64,000 nt of DNA from Saccharum officinarum (lineage: Eukaryota > Streptophyta > Magnoliopsida > Poales > Poaceae). Within the stretch, counting starts at the first letter, position 1. Each line of letters opens with the position of its first letter. A program made the position numbers and the translations under genes. Of this stretch, positions 11,565 to 21,734 are shown one piece after another. The DNA lies in NCBI GenBank assembly GCA_020631735.1, contig CM036191.1, positions 39,105,335-39,169,334 on the forward strand, written 5' to 3'. A model generated the notes under the pieces. It had not been told where the DNA came from and made no database searches. It was given only the letters and a program-made list of their open reading frames with translations.

Positions 11565-13535
11565 TTTTTTTTTGAAAGAACAGGAGGGGTTTTGAGCCCC
11601 TACTGAAGATAAATTAAAGCTAAAAGAGTATTGTTACAGGGAGTTACCAAAGAAAAGAAAAAAGAACACATTACAAGCTTTCTCAGAAGGTAAAAGGGAA
11701 CTTAAGGAACCAGGAAAGAGATAAAAAAAAACTAACAGGCGCACCACCACATGATTAATACTTATGAAATTCCACTTATCCATTCTTGTAACCTTGGTGA
11801 GTAGTTTTTCTTGGCACGCAATAGCAGCACATCCATTTCCAATAAGAACAGAGTCTTGCATCCTTGTGTCGAGGCATTGATTTACTTAAAAATCTTGTTG
11901 TTTCTGGTCATCTAAATGGTCCAGCTTAAAAGAATGATGATCTCCATAAAGAATGGACGGTTAAGCTGAGTTTCAAGACTCTCCAGATTAGAGAATGGGC
12001 CAACTCTGTGATCCACATCCAGGTTTATGAGCCTCCAACAATCCTGAGCAAAGGGCCAGCTTATGAAGAGATGTTCAACTGTCTCCTCCACCTGACCATT
12101 GCAAAGAATACAATTATAGTCCTCCAGGTCCATATTTCTTCTTCTAAGCAAGCCTCTAGTACCGAGCCTATCCTTCATGAGAAGCCAGAAAAAACTCCGA
12201 TGTTTATTCTGGCAGGCACTCCTCCAAAGCCATCTGAAGGCTGGATGAGTGGTACAGTGTCCACTTAATTGTGTATATACCTTTCTTGAGGAGAAATTAG
12301 CAGATCCCCACAAATAAGTCCAAACATCAGGAAGCTCAGAGATTTGTACTGCTTGTAAGATACTTTGCAACTGACCCAGCTGATCAAAAGCTTCTACTGA
12401 CAATGGCAAGTGAAAGAGGTCATGTAAATTGGGGACTGCTTTTACCTCAGCCAGAGCGATCTTTGTTTTTCTTGTGAAGAAATAGAGTTCAGGAAAACTT
12501 ATCTTGGGAACTAACCCATTCCATAGATCCTCCCAAAATAAGCATGATTTTCCATCCTGGATGTTTACACTGGCAAGGCCCTTGAATTTGTCAATTAGCC
12601 TTAGGATATCCCTCCACCAAGGTGAACCAACATTTGCAGTTCTTGGTGATCTTCCATTTCTATAATATTTTTACCATATCAAGTTTACCCATGGCAAATC
12701 CTCCCTGTTCAGGAACTTATGCAGATATTTGAATAAAAGAGCTTCATTCTGTGTTCTCAAATTAAGCACTCCAAGACCTCCTTTTTTTTCCTCTACAAAC
12801 CATGGGACAAGCAGCTTTCGCAGGCTTGGTTGAGTTTTGATCAGCTCCCCTCCATAGACAGTGTTTTCGATATTTGTCTATTTGCTCTATCACTGTTTTT
12901 TGGAGTTTGAAGGTACACATTGAGAAGGTTGGTAAGGCTGTGATCATTGAGTTGGTTAGCTGTAGTCTCCCTGCTTGATTGAGGAAGAGGGAAGTGGATA
13001 CCAACCTCCTTTCACACTTGCTCACCAAGGGGGAGAAGTCAACTATCCTGGGCTTAGTCAATCCAAGTGGGAGGCCAAGGTAAGTAAATGGTAATCCACC
13101 TTTCTAGTAGTCAAAAGTTATTGCCAAGTGATCAAGCTTTTGATCTGATAAGTTAATTGGTACCATCATTGACTTAGAATAATTCACCCTGAGGCCAGTA
13201 GACTCTCCAAAAGACTGCAGAAGACATTTCAGAGTGAGCAGCTGCCTTGAAGATGCTTGCATGATGATTAAGGTGTCATCAGCATACTGTACAATTGAAA
13301 AATCACTGGAGTGTTGCAGTTCTAATGGCAGACTGAGGACCCCTCTTTCTCTGGCTTAAACAAGAGAGGGGAGAGTGGATCTCCTTGCCTCACCCCTCTC
13401 TTGCAGTGTATTGTTTTTCCAGGCACCTCATTGAGTAGGACTGAAGAAGTGGCAGAGGCAAATAGTTCCTCGATCCATCCAATCCACTTACTGCCAAAAC
13501 CCAAAGTTTCCATTATTTGAATAATTGCATTAGAT
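11565..13535 (-). pseudogene. L1-type LINE, 5'-truncated, broken ORF2 (reverse transcriptase)
   Basis: Read on the minus strand, ORF2 relics appear in order. The RT motif RQGDPLSPLLF is near 13365. The catalytic YADD motif is near 13275. The YLGLPLG region is near 13080. The KCERRL..AGRLQLTNS region is at 12930-13020. The zinc-binding RT-associated domain (CILCNGQVEETVEHLF) is near 12090. The C-terminal tail ends near 11770. A deletion plus frameshift removes residues between SPLLF and the YADD block, and there are further in-frame stops near 13110, 11915 and 11885. The 3' end is marked by a T-run at 11565-11573, the poly(A) on this strand. The 5' half of ORF2 and ORF1 are absent. No clear target duplication was found. 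Confidence 0.88.
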
Positions 13536-13799
13536 TGACAGTTACTTCATCCAGGCCAGACGGTCGGTCTCTGCTGCTAGCTTCGCTTTCCTGACGTTGA
13601 TCCATGGGACGAAAGCTGAGACGACCAAGAAGAGGAGGAAGAAGAAGGGGACAGGTAGACAGAAAAGGGTAGAGGAGAGCGTGTCTTGTTGTCAACATCG
13701 GGTGGCTAAAATGGCAAGCGGATCGGGCAGGTGAAAACGATTTCAGACGGCGGCGGCAGCGAAACGAGTGGCAGCAGGGTTAAATTGATTGATTCGTCA
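13536..13799. other. Short unclassified spacer
   Basis: Mixed sequence between the LINE end and the foldback element. A 61-codon minus frame overlaps it but shows no domain. Nothing recognisable. Confidence 0.4.
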
Positions 13800-13809
13800 T
13801 TTATTTATT

Positions 13810-14523
13810 GGAAAAAGTCTAATTGACCCCCCAACTATTGAGGGTAGTCTGGTTTACCCCCTCAACTATGAAACGGTCTAATTTACCCCTTGAACTTTGC
13901 AAAACCGGCCAAATCACCCCCTCGAGCGGTTTTGGACGGTGGTTTTACTACAGTAACAACGGTTTGCTACAGTAGCAGTGGTTTTGTCCTTTTCTTTTTA
14001 ATTTATTTCGTCTGAATCTTTGAAAAATCATAGTAAATCATAAAAAAACATAAAATGAAAAATCCAATTTCGTTGGACTCCACATGAGTATATCTACACA
14101 GTAAATATATAATATAGTATGCTTTAGTACAAAGTTTTTGTTATATTAATTATTCAAATTAATTACAGAAAAAAATAGATCAAAATTTACAGCAAAAACT
14201 TTGTACTAAAGCATACTATATTATATGATCACTGTGTAGATCTACTCATGTGGAGTCCAACAAAATTGAATTTTTCATTTTGTGATTTTTTTGTGATTTA
14301 CTATGATTTTTCAAAGATTCAGACGAAATAAATAAAAAGAAAAGGACAAAACTACTGTTACTGTAGCAAAACCGTTGTTACTGTAGCAAAACCACCGTCC
14401 AAAACCGCTCGATGGGGTAATTTGGCCGGTTTTGCAAAGTTCAGGGGGTAAATTAGACCGTTTCATAGTTGAAGGGGTAAACTAGACCACCCCAATAGTT
14501 GGGGGGTCAATTAGATTTTTTCC
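13810..14523. mobile_element. Mutator-like foldback MITE (714 bp, ~340-bp arms)
   Basis: The element is an imperfect inverted repeat over nearly its whole length. It begins GGAAAAAGTCTAATTGACCC and ends with the complement (ending AGATTTTTTCC). Flanking direct repeats TTTATTTATT (13800-13809 and 14524-14533) give a 9-10 bp target duplication, as expected for Mutator-like elements. There is no coding capacity. Both arms contain CTACAGTA(A/G)CA repeats and a GTACTAAAGCATACTATA block near the centre. Confidence 0.88.
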
Positions 14524-14596
14524 TTTATTTATTTGGCCTTGACGAATGACGAGGTTAATAACGTGCCTTGGAAGGCTCTGCTTGTGTGCCGACTAT

Positions 14597-14840
14597 GGGC
14601 CGGTTCAGTTCCAAAATTTTTGGCAAAACGACACTATAGCGATTTTCGTTGTTATTTGGTAATTAGTGTCCAATCATAATCTAATTAGGCTTAAAAGATT
14701 CGTCTCGTCCATTTCGTCTAAACTGTGTAATTAGTTTTATTTTTTTATCTATATTTAATGCTTCATGCATATGTCCAAAGATTCGATGTGACGGGGAATC
14801 TTGAAAAATTCTGCAAAATTTTTTAGAACTGAACAGGGCC
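14597..14840. mobile_element. Tourist-like MITE, copy 1 (244 bp)
   Basis: Terminal inverted repeats GGGCCGGTTCAGTTCC and its near complement (GAACTGAACAGGGCC), with TAT on both sides (14594-14596 and 14841-14843), fit a PIF/Harbinger-type three-base duplication. The interior phrase GTTATTTGGTAATTAGTGTCC is shared with the copy at 41854, and related text occurs at 33786. Confidence 0.85.
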
Positions 14841-14850
14841 TATGTTCACC

Positions 14851-16413
14851 AAGTCTATAATGCTGCCTATCAACATTTTAGAGGAAAGATTGGAACTGCT
14901 AGCAAGAACTTTTGGCTGCTCTAAGGGATCTTTGCCCTTCACCTACCTTGGACTGCCTCTAGGAACCACAAAACCAAAAGTTCAGGACTTCCTGCCCCTA
15001 GTAAACAAATGTGAGAAAAGGCTTGGGGGTATTTCTTCAATGTTAAGTCAAGCAGGCAGGCTTCAAATGACCAATGCAGTCCTATCCTCTCTACCAACCT
15101 TCTACATGTGCACCCTTGAATTACCCAAAGCAGTGATTAAGCAGATTGACAAGTTCAGAAAAAGCTGCTTATGGACAGGATCCAATGTAAATGGTAGAAA
15201 GACTCCAAAAGCGGCGTGGAAGATGGTCTGCAAATCCAAGGGGGAAGGAGGGCTAGGAGTGATCAATTTAGAACTTCAAAACCAAGCCCTTCTCATGAAA
15301 AACTTAGACAAATTCTTCAACAGGAGAGACATTCCTTGGATACACTTAGTTTGGGAAAAGCACTACAAAAATGGCAGGCTTCCTGGTAATGTGAAGAAGG
15401 GATCCTTCTGGTGGCGTGACATTCTTAAATTGCTACAGTCCTTCAAAAACATGGCAGTAATCCAAGTGAAAAATGGACAATCTTGCCTATTCTGGAAAGA
15501 TAAGTGGCAGCCCCAAGCGCTACAACTCCAGTTCCCCCAGTTAAACTCCTTTGCCAAATGCAAGTCTATTTCTATACATAAGGCCTTCAACCAGGATCCA
15601 ATCTCCTCAATGTTCAATCTACCTCTCTCGCAATTGGCATACTCTCAATTCCTTAATTTGCAGCAGATTCTGTCAAACACAACTATGGATGATTCAAATG
15701 ATGTTTGGTCTTACCTTGGAGGAGCAGCAAAGTTTAAGTCCACCTCAGCTTATAAGAGAATAATGGGGCACCTTGATATTGATCCTGCATTCAACTGGCT
15801 CTGGAAGTCCTTTTGTCAGCCAAAACATAAAGTGTTTTGCTGGCTTCTACTTAAGGATAAACTAAGTACAAGAAACATCTTAAGAAGGAAGCACATTGTT
15901 TTAGAGTCTTTCAACTGTGAGATCTGCGCATGGGGAACTGAAGAAACGGTAGAGCACCTCTTTTGGCACTGTCCTTTTGCTCAACAGTGCTGGGGAATTT
16001 GAAATCTACAAACAGTTCTAAATGGTAACTCAATTGAAAACATAGCAGCAATCAAAATCCAGTTGCATTCCCAGTTTTTTATGACTGCAATCATCATCAT
16101 GCTTTGGACTATTTGGAAAGCCAGGAATGAACTCATCTTCAATAACAATCAGATTGGGATTCAAGAGTGTGCGGTTTTTTTTTTCAAAGAAATCAGGCTT
16201 GTCTCCCTAAGGGTGAAGGAAAGCCTTTCTGAATCATTTGATCAATGGATACAAAGTCTTCAGTAGAGGCCTGTTTTTTCTTTTTTTTTTATCTTTTTTT
16301 GTTTCCTAATTTTTTGGGCCTCCTCCTGTACTGAGTCAGCTGTAAACTCCCTCCTTTTTTTAAATAATAATTATCTACTGTAGGGCCCTGGCCCCTCCAG
16401 TTCCATCAAAAAA
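14851..16413 (+). pseudogene. L1-type LINE, 5'-truncated, C-terminal half of ORF2
   Basis: One frame runs from 14851 to the stop at 16264, broken only by a TGA at 16000. The parts visible in order are the tail of the reverse transcriptase (YLGLPLG, KCEKRL, QAGRLQMTNA), a long connector with Trp-rich KGSFWWRDI, and a zinc-binding RT-associated domain (CEICAWGTEETVEHLFWHCPF). The C-terminal tail MLWTIWKARNELIF follows. The catalytic YADD is missing through truncation. The tail is followed by a 3' UTR and a poly(A) run at 16408-16414. Direct repeats ATGTTCACC at 14842-14850 and 16414-16422 are the target duplication, so the apparent start Met-Phe-Thr lies in target DNA and not in the LINE. Confidence 0.9.
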
Positions 16414-16422
16414 ATGTTCACC

Positions 16423-18448
16423 TCCTTCTTACAGGCTTCTTTACCGTTGTAGGCTGGAAAAAAAGCAAAGTCCCAGCAAAATTTGTTCCAAGGTTATATT
16501 AGTACGTACTGCTCTCATCCAAACTACAGTCAGCCTGTCAAAGAAAACCAACCAATATCACAGACAACAAAACCAGTTTTTTTAGCTATCTCATCCAAAC
16601 AGATCCTGGTCCTGTCCCCAGGGAATCTGGGATGGCAACATGCCAATCCTTTTCTTTTCTTTTTTTCAGTTTTTGAAACGAAACATGTCAATCCTCAGCC
16701 CTTCCTTCCTTCCTTCCTTCCTCACTTTCATCATGTGCTCACCACTGGAGGGTGTCCCTAAATTCTTGCTGCCTTTCAACGTGCATATCAGCATATGCTC
16801 TGTTCTGTTCTCTTCTCTGACAGTGCTCTAGTCTCTACCCTTTTCAGCTACAAAGGGGAGAAAATGGAGGACTGGGCATGCGCCCTTTAAGTTGTAGGGG
16901 TCCCTTGGTGCACTAGCTGCAGTAGTAGTATCAACTGCTCTACGCTTAGGACAGCAGTTACATCCAAGGGGCAAGGGCAGATGTTTGGTCTGTACTTATG
17001 GACCTCTGCTGCATTGTAATTTGTCAAAGCAAGACAAGATATCCTGCACATATATGACACTACTCCTACAGTGGTGAACAACAAGATATATGGCTAGCTG
17101 CTAAATGGCCTGTCCTTGTGTGCACCGTACCTATGGGCTATGGCATTTGGTTTTGTTCTATTATCCTGAAAGATCAGTGGAATTTGGCTTTCAGCGCAGG
17201 AATAAATAACTGGAGTCAGCTACTCTTAAGCAGGTGCTAATTGCTAAAACAATAGGGCCGGGGCTACCATCCTATATACTTAGACCAGTTGGTTACCGCC
17301 TTGAGGTTTGAGCATGACCCTCTGTTTCTGAACATCAGTGATCCGGTGTTCCCCGCTACAGCATGGTTGCCTGGTTGCATTGATGGAGTATTCTACAGTA
17401 CTACTCTCGGAAACGTACCCACAAATTTCGTCCCAAAAACATGCATGGGGAGTGTGTGAGGATATTCTGTTTCCACATCACCTCCCGTTCCCCGTTCTCA
17501 ATTCCCAACGGCCAACGCCTCGAGCCCTCATCAACGCCGGCCATACAAACTGGGCACTTCCATCCGATGCGTGCGTGCATCACCTGTCGTGATCTCTTCC
17601 ATGACCCAACTGGGGAACTGGATTGCTTCATCTCATGGAATTCCGCGGCTTCTGTCGCTGCAGCGGTGTAGCCTGTACCTGTGAAGCGAAGGGGTTGGCA
17701 GTTGGCACCGGCTTATGACTCACCTGTCGCTGTAGCTACAATAGCACACAGCCCGTGTGACGCTGACCGCTGGGCCCGGTGCTGAGCCAATCAAACAGAT
17801 GCTAGATCGATAAGATGCTACTGTGCTACCCTACGTACGCCTCCATGGTCCGTACGTACAACAAGGCTTGCAGTTGGTGTGGGTGACGACTGATGAAGGG
17901 AACGAAGGAGATCGATCGATGCATGGATATGGCCATGGACGAGTTGAGTGAAGGAGACTCCAGTCCACAGTGAGGCAACGGCACTGATGATGAGAGTGAT
18001 GTGAGCAGTGCGTACCGGACTGTACGTATACGCCTTGCTTATCCGTTGAGCAAATTGGGTGATGGCCTGATGGGCGAAACGCCTGCTGCTCCGTATATAT
18101 CCATATCCGTATGCCATGCCATGCAGATCGGTGGTTACATGACATATTCACACACACACACACATCTTTGGCTGCTTGCTTCCTGTATCATTTATCAGCG
18201 ATTCAGCAGTCAGTGACGAACGAGGAACGAACGTGCGTGTAGTATTCGTGTTCACGTCTCCACCTTGACCTTCTGCTGCCTGCCCTGCCCTGCCTGCCTG
18301 CCGCCGCTTGTGTGGATGAAGATTTCCATCATGCATTTGGGAGTAGATTAGAAACCTGAGAGAAACATCGCTCTGTAAATCATCGGTTTGACATGAATAG
18401 GTGTATCTTCAGCGGAATTAATCGGAGCAATTTTTTTTACATAATTGA
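16423..18448. other. Unclassified intergenic stretch
   Basis: About 2 kb with no convincing coding region. Small frames near 17338-17671 and 17818-18216 overlap on both strands and show no domain. Simple repeats are (TTCC)n near 16705-16722 and (CA)n near 18149-18163. No terminal repeats or known transposon ends were recognised. Confidence 0.4.
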
Positions 18449-19205
18449 TTAGAGAAAAGGTGACAGACGTTTCGTGCGGCCCAGGTTAGCCCATCCGAGC
18501 TGATGAGCCTTGTTAATTAATTCAGGCCCAGTATTATATATGCTGGGCTCGCCTCCAGCAGTGCGGCCCAAGAAGATCCAAGTACATTCAAGCCTGGCCT
18601 ACACGGCTACACCTCTATTTGTTTGTAAAAAAAACTAGCATCCTATTTTGCAGGTATATTTTGGCTCGGCTCTTTTTTTTCTTAAGGAGCTCGAGCAAGT
18701 GAAATCAGAAATACTAGTTTTATCGTCTCCTAATTTATTTCAGAAACAAAGAAAGAAAAAAACATTTGCGATAGACTTTCAAGAATAAAAAATGCATGTC
18801 TAACAGTAGATTTTGTTTTTTTAGAATTACACGCCCACAACAACTCACACCTATGAATACACTTACGCAAAGCTTACTCTTATGAGCACCTTCGAAGGAC
18901 TTACCTGTATGAATACATATACGTAAAACCCTACTCCTATGAGCATCTTCGAATGACTCACCCTTATGAATACACGTCACCACAGACACCTCACTGTCGT
19001 CGCCTACCAGAGAAAGCATAGCGCTGTTAGATCTGGAATAAATTCAGGAAAATGCGAGCATCCGTACCAAATCGAGGACTTGAACCAGGGTGGGCAGTTG
19101 CACTCTAATATTGGAGACTGATTACAAGTTCTCCAAAAGTAAAAAATCATAGGTAAGTTTTTCTTCTAAAAGTTGGTAGGAGTTTTTCTAATTTTCTAAA
19201 AGTAG
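18449..19205. repeat. Duplicated segment, copy 2 (with SINE insert)
   Basis: Same unit and orientation as 10850-11335. It differs by substitutions and small indels and by one large insertion at about 18815-19095. The shared flanking text resumes with CTCTAATATTGGAGACTGATTACAAGTTC.. on the far side, which proves the insertion is secondary. Confidence 0.8.
18815..19095 (-). mobile_element. SINE-like retroposon (minus strand)
   Basis: Present in copy 2 and absent from the empty site in copy 1 (about 11216-11232). On the minus strand it carries a tRNA B-box-like GGTTCAAGTCC near 19085, then the phrases GGTACGGATGCTCGCATTTTCC and CTGGTAGGCGACGACAG. It ends in an A-run (the T-run at 18815-18821 on the plus strand). 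The text matches a tRNA-derived repeat I know as common in grass introns, though I am unsure of its family name. The A-box side seems truncated. Confidence 0.7.
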
Positions 19206-19574
19206 ATACACGTCACCACAAGTGTCACTCTTGTTTTCAACTTTTGAAATTTGATATTTGGGTCCTAGCCTCAAACTTGTACACCGGTGTGATCTAGATT
19301 ACTGAACTTGCACATGAACACATAATTAACATTGCCACGTTAGCATCTTTTGTGTGTTGACATACAACATCAGGAACCTAAATGACACTGCCACACAAGT
19401 TTAAGAATCCAAATATCAAAATACAAAGAGTTAAGAGCCCAAGTAACACCGCAATACAAGTTCAAGGACTCAAATATAAAAAATCAAGAGTTAGAGTCCA
19501 AATGTCATAAAGCGTTCAAGTTTACAGACTACCAATACTCAAAACTAGAAGAGGTTCAAGATGAAATTTTTGGT
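19206..19574. other. AT-rich stretch with repeated 'tcaagttta / gtccaaat' phrases
   Basis: Variants of ACAAGTTCAAGGACTCAAAT and AAGAGTTA(A)GAGTCCAAAT recur three or four times between about 19390 and 19530. No gene is visible. This probably belongs to an old transposon end. Confidence 0.35.
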
Positions 19575-19683
19575 TCATCCATTTTACTACGTATCTAGAC
19601 ATATTATTATATCCAGATACATGACAAAATAAATATACTAAAAAAAATTAAAGTGACTTATAATTTAGAACGGATAGAGTATT
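19575..19683. mobile_element. Stowaway-like MITE relic
   Basis: The right end, AAGTGACTTATAATTTAGAACGGATAGAGTA, is the complement of the common Stowaway start (TACTC..CCGTTCTAAATTATAAGTC). The left end, ACTACGTATCTAGACAT, is decayed. A Tc1/mariner-type MITE is inferred from this terminal similarity. Confidence 0.55.
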
Positions 19684-19962
19684 ATATAGGATAAGTAACT
19701 GAATATTTATGCAGTAGCAAAATCGAAAAGAAAAGAATTCGAAATTTCCAGCTTCTAGTGGTTAGAAAGGACACGATCAGGCTAGAGAGCTCGACTGAGT
19801 GCAATGACCAGAACTCCAGAAACGCCCTCTCCAGCGCCTTCTCTTCTACCAGGTTCCTCCAGACCGCAGACCGGCACGATGCTTTTGTGAAGATAAATGC
19901 CTCCTGCAGATAGATGCTTGCTCCTCAATTACACCTTTCTGATATATCTGCTTATATCAGAG

Positions 19963-19970
19963 GATAAATA
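19963..19970 (+). promoter_or_regulatory. TATA-like element upstream of NRPB9
   Basis: GATAAATA lies about 100 bp before the NRPB9 start codon in otherwise ordinary promoter sequence, which would leave a 5' leader of roughly 70-80 bases. This is position-based inference only. Confidence 0.35.
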
Positions 19971-20070
19971 GCATCAGTGCTTCACAATTGCCTCTGCCTC
20001 TTGGAATCAGTTACGGGTCACTGAAACAGAGCAGGGGAGCTGACAGGCAGCAGCCGGAGCAGCAGCGGCC

Positions 20071-20686
20071 ATGAGCACCATGAGGTTCTGCCGTGAATGG
20101 TGAGCTCAGCTCATGGTCGATTGATTGGCATACATATGCTCATCCGGTCATCCCCTTTCTTCAGTAGTAGTACTTTACTTTTCCCAAGAGAAGAGGCGAC
20201 TGATTCATGAGCAGAGTCTTTCTGTTTGTTTGATGCAATTTCAATGCAACGCAGCAACAACATACTGTATCCGAAGGAGGACAGGGCGAACAAGGTGCTT
20301 CTCTACGCCTGCAGGAACTGCGAGCATCAGGAGGTGGCGGACAGCAACTGCGTGTACCGGAACGTGGTGGACCACGACGCCGGCGAGTTCACGCAGGTGC
20401 TGTTCGAGGACGTGGCCTCCGACCCCACGCTGCCGCGCACCAAATCCGCCCGCTGCGCCGCCTGCGGCCACGGCGAGGCCGTCTTCTTCCAGGTCAGGGT
20501 CATCATGGGCTCATGCACGGCAGTTTTTTGTTGATTAATTAATCTTCAGTGATCGGTTCGGTGACCTCGAACAGCATGAGTGTTGATGCATGGGCGGCGG
20601 TGCAGGCGACGACGAGAGGCGAGGATGGCATGACGCTCTTCTTCGTGTGCTGCAACCCCAGCTGCGGCCACCGATGGAGGGACTGA
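20071..20686 (+). CDS. NRPB9: DNA-directed RNA polymerase subunit 9 (NRPB9-like), three exons
   Basis: Exons are 20071-20099, 20255-20492 and 20606-20686, with GT..AG introns (GTGAGC..CGCAG, GTCAGG..TGCAG). They join to 348 nt, or 115 residues, a normal length for this small subunit. Two zinc ribbons are visible. The N-terminal one uses C7/C10 (FCREC) and C29/C32 (YACRNCEH). The C-terminal TFIIS-like one uses C77/C80 (RCAACGH) and the C104-C109 cluster before GHRWRD. The conserved SDPTLPRTKSARC linker precedes the second ribbon. The subunit belongs to RNA polymerase II (and, in plants, also Pol IV/V variants), where it supports start-site choice, elongation fidelity and cleavage of stalled transcripts. 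The start is fixed by the family N-terminus MSTM.FCREC. The first Cys pair is completed by a codon split across intron 1, so unspliced frames miss it. No defect is visible and the gene is probably functional. Confidence 0.95.
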
Positions 20687-20819
20687 CCTCATCTGCATGC
20701 TGGTGTGCAACGATGGACGCCTGCTGCCAGGGATTTATTTAGCACGTGACAATATAGTTGTTATGCTTGTATCATACTAGCTACTACCATGCTGGTATAG
20801 CGGGTTTAAGGCATCTAAA
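20687..20819 (+). other. Probable 3' UTR of NRPB9
   Basis: AT-rich tail after the stop codon. No strict AATAAA is seen, but a T-rich and ATACTA-containing stretch is present. Extent is inferred. Confidence 0.4.
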
Positions 20820-21734
20820 CTCTACGAAGGTGAACCGGTCGCCGAGTAACCAGCCTATCCACGTTGTCATCGGTACCTCCGTGTTCGTGGTTTCGTGAAA
20901 CCTCGAGTCCTCCGCTCCCACGCCAATACGAGGCCTCCAGCTCCTCTCTCTCCCCCGTCTCTTCCCTTCCCCTCCCTCTCCCTTGCTCCCGATCTCTCTA
21001 GAAGCGGACAGGGCGGCGCCGCGGGCAGCCCCCGCCGGTGCCCATCCCTCGGCCCGGCGGCCGCCCTCCTCCTCCTCTCCCCCCATCCTCCGTGCGGGCT
21101 CCTCTCTCCCTCTCCCTCTCTAATCTCCGGTTTCGCTTTCTCTCCGCTCCTCGCGTGGCCTAGGCGAGGCGACCGGCCCAACAGGCCTTGCCCCTCTCTC
21201 CGGTCTCCCTGCGCCGTGTGTGCTGCTGGGGGCCCAGCGACGCCGGATGGCCGTGCGGCGCGCTCTGTGGCGCAGCACCGCGTGTGGGCCACGGCGGTGG
21301 CCGTCGCCGGCCATGGAGGGGTGCGACCCTGCCCCACCGGTGCCCGCGAACGCAGCTTCCCCTGGCGAAGAAACCCTAGCTGCCTCTTTGGCAGTGCCCA
21401 AGCTCGCCGGGCACCGCGCGTGGGCCACTGCGGTGGACGTCGCCGGCCATGGAGGGGCGCGACCCTGCCCCATCGGTGGCCGCGAACGCGTCTTCCCCCC
21501 CCCCCCCCCCCCGCGAAGAAGCCCTAGCTGCCTCTTTGGCACCAGCAAAGCTCGTCGGCTGCATCTACCGGTATTTCACTCTCTTCTCCTCCTTCTTCGA
21601 CTCATGTAGCGGCATCAGGCGGACAGCACCAGCCACGCGCCATCCTTTGGCCCCTGCTTTCTGCGGTCGGCTGGCCGATTGGCCTGCCCCTGCTGTGGGG
21701 ATTTCTTTTGGATTTTTTATTTTTGGGTGAATTG
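20820..21734. other. GC-rich block resembling a 5' UTR or CpG-type gene start
   Basis: A strongly C/T- and G-rich block (CTCTCTCTCCC runs) looks like the leader and first exon of a grass gene, but no frame shows a recognisable domain. Overlapping long frames on both strands (for example 20895-21527 plus and 20867-21337 minus) are what such composition produces by chance. A 136-bp tandem duplication and a C-run lie inside it. A promoter or leader of a non-coding or decayed gene is possible. Confidence 0.4.
21275..21546. repeat. 136-bp tandem duplication with poly-C tract
   Basis: Unit 1 (21275-21410) and unit 2 (21411-21546) share GCACCGCG(T/C)GTGGGCCAC, GTCGCCGGCCATGGAGGGG and GAAG(A/-)AACCCTAGCTGCCTCTTTGGCA. 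Unit 2 carries a run of about 16 C at roughly 21497-21512 that unit 1 lacks. The offset of 136 bp is not a multiple of three, which argues against a translated repeat. Confidence 0.8.

Noticed and set aside
13322..13698. Treating the 61-codon frame at 13513-13698 as part of the LINE
   Set aside because: LINE similarity stops near 13535. The frame is mostly unrelated flanking DNA.
20125..20538. 137-codon frame overlapping NRPB9
   Set aside because: It is the wrong frame read through intron 1. The spliced NRPB9 frame explains the sequence.
20867..21609. Long plus and minus frames (up to 210 codons) in the GC-rich block
   Set aside because: Overlapping frames in four or more phases, Pro/Arg/Ala-rich, no domain, and a non-triplet internal duplication.
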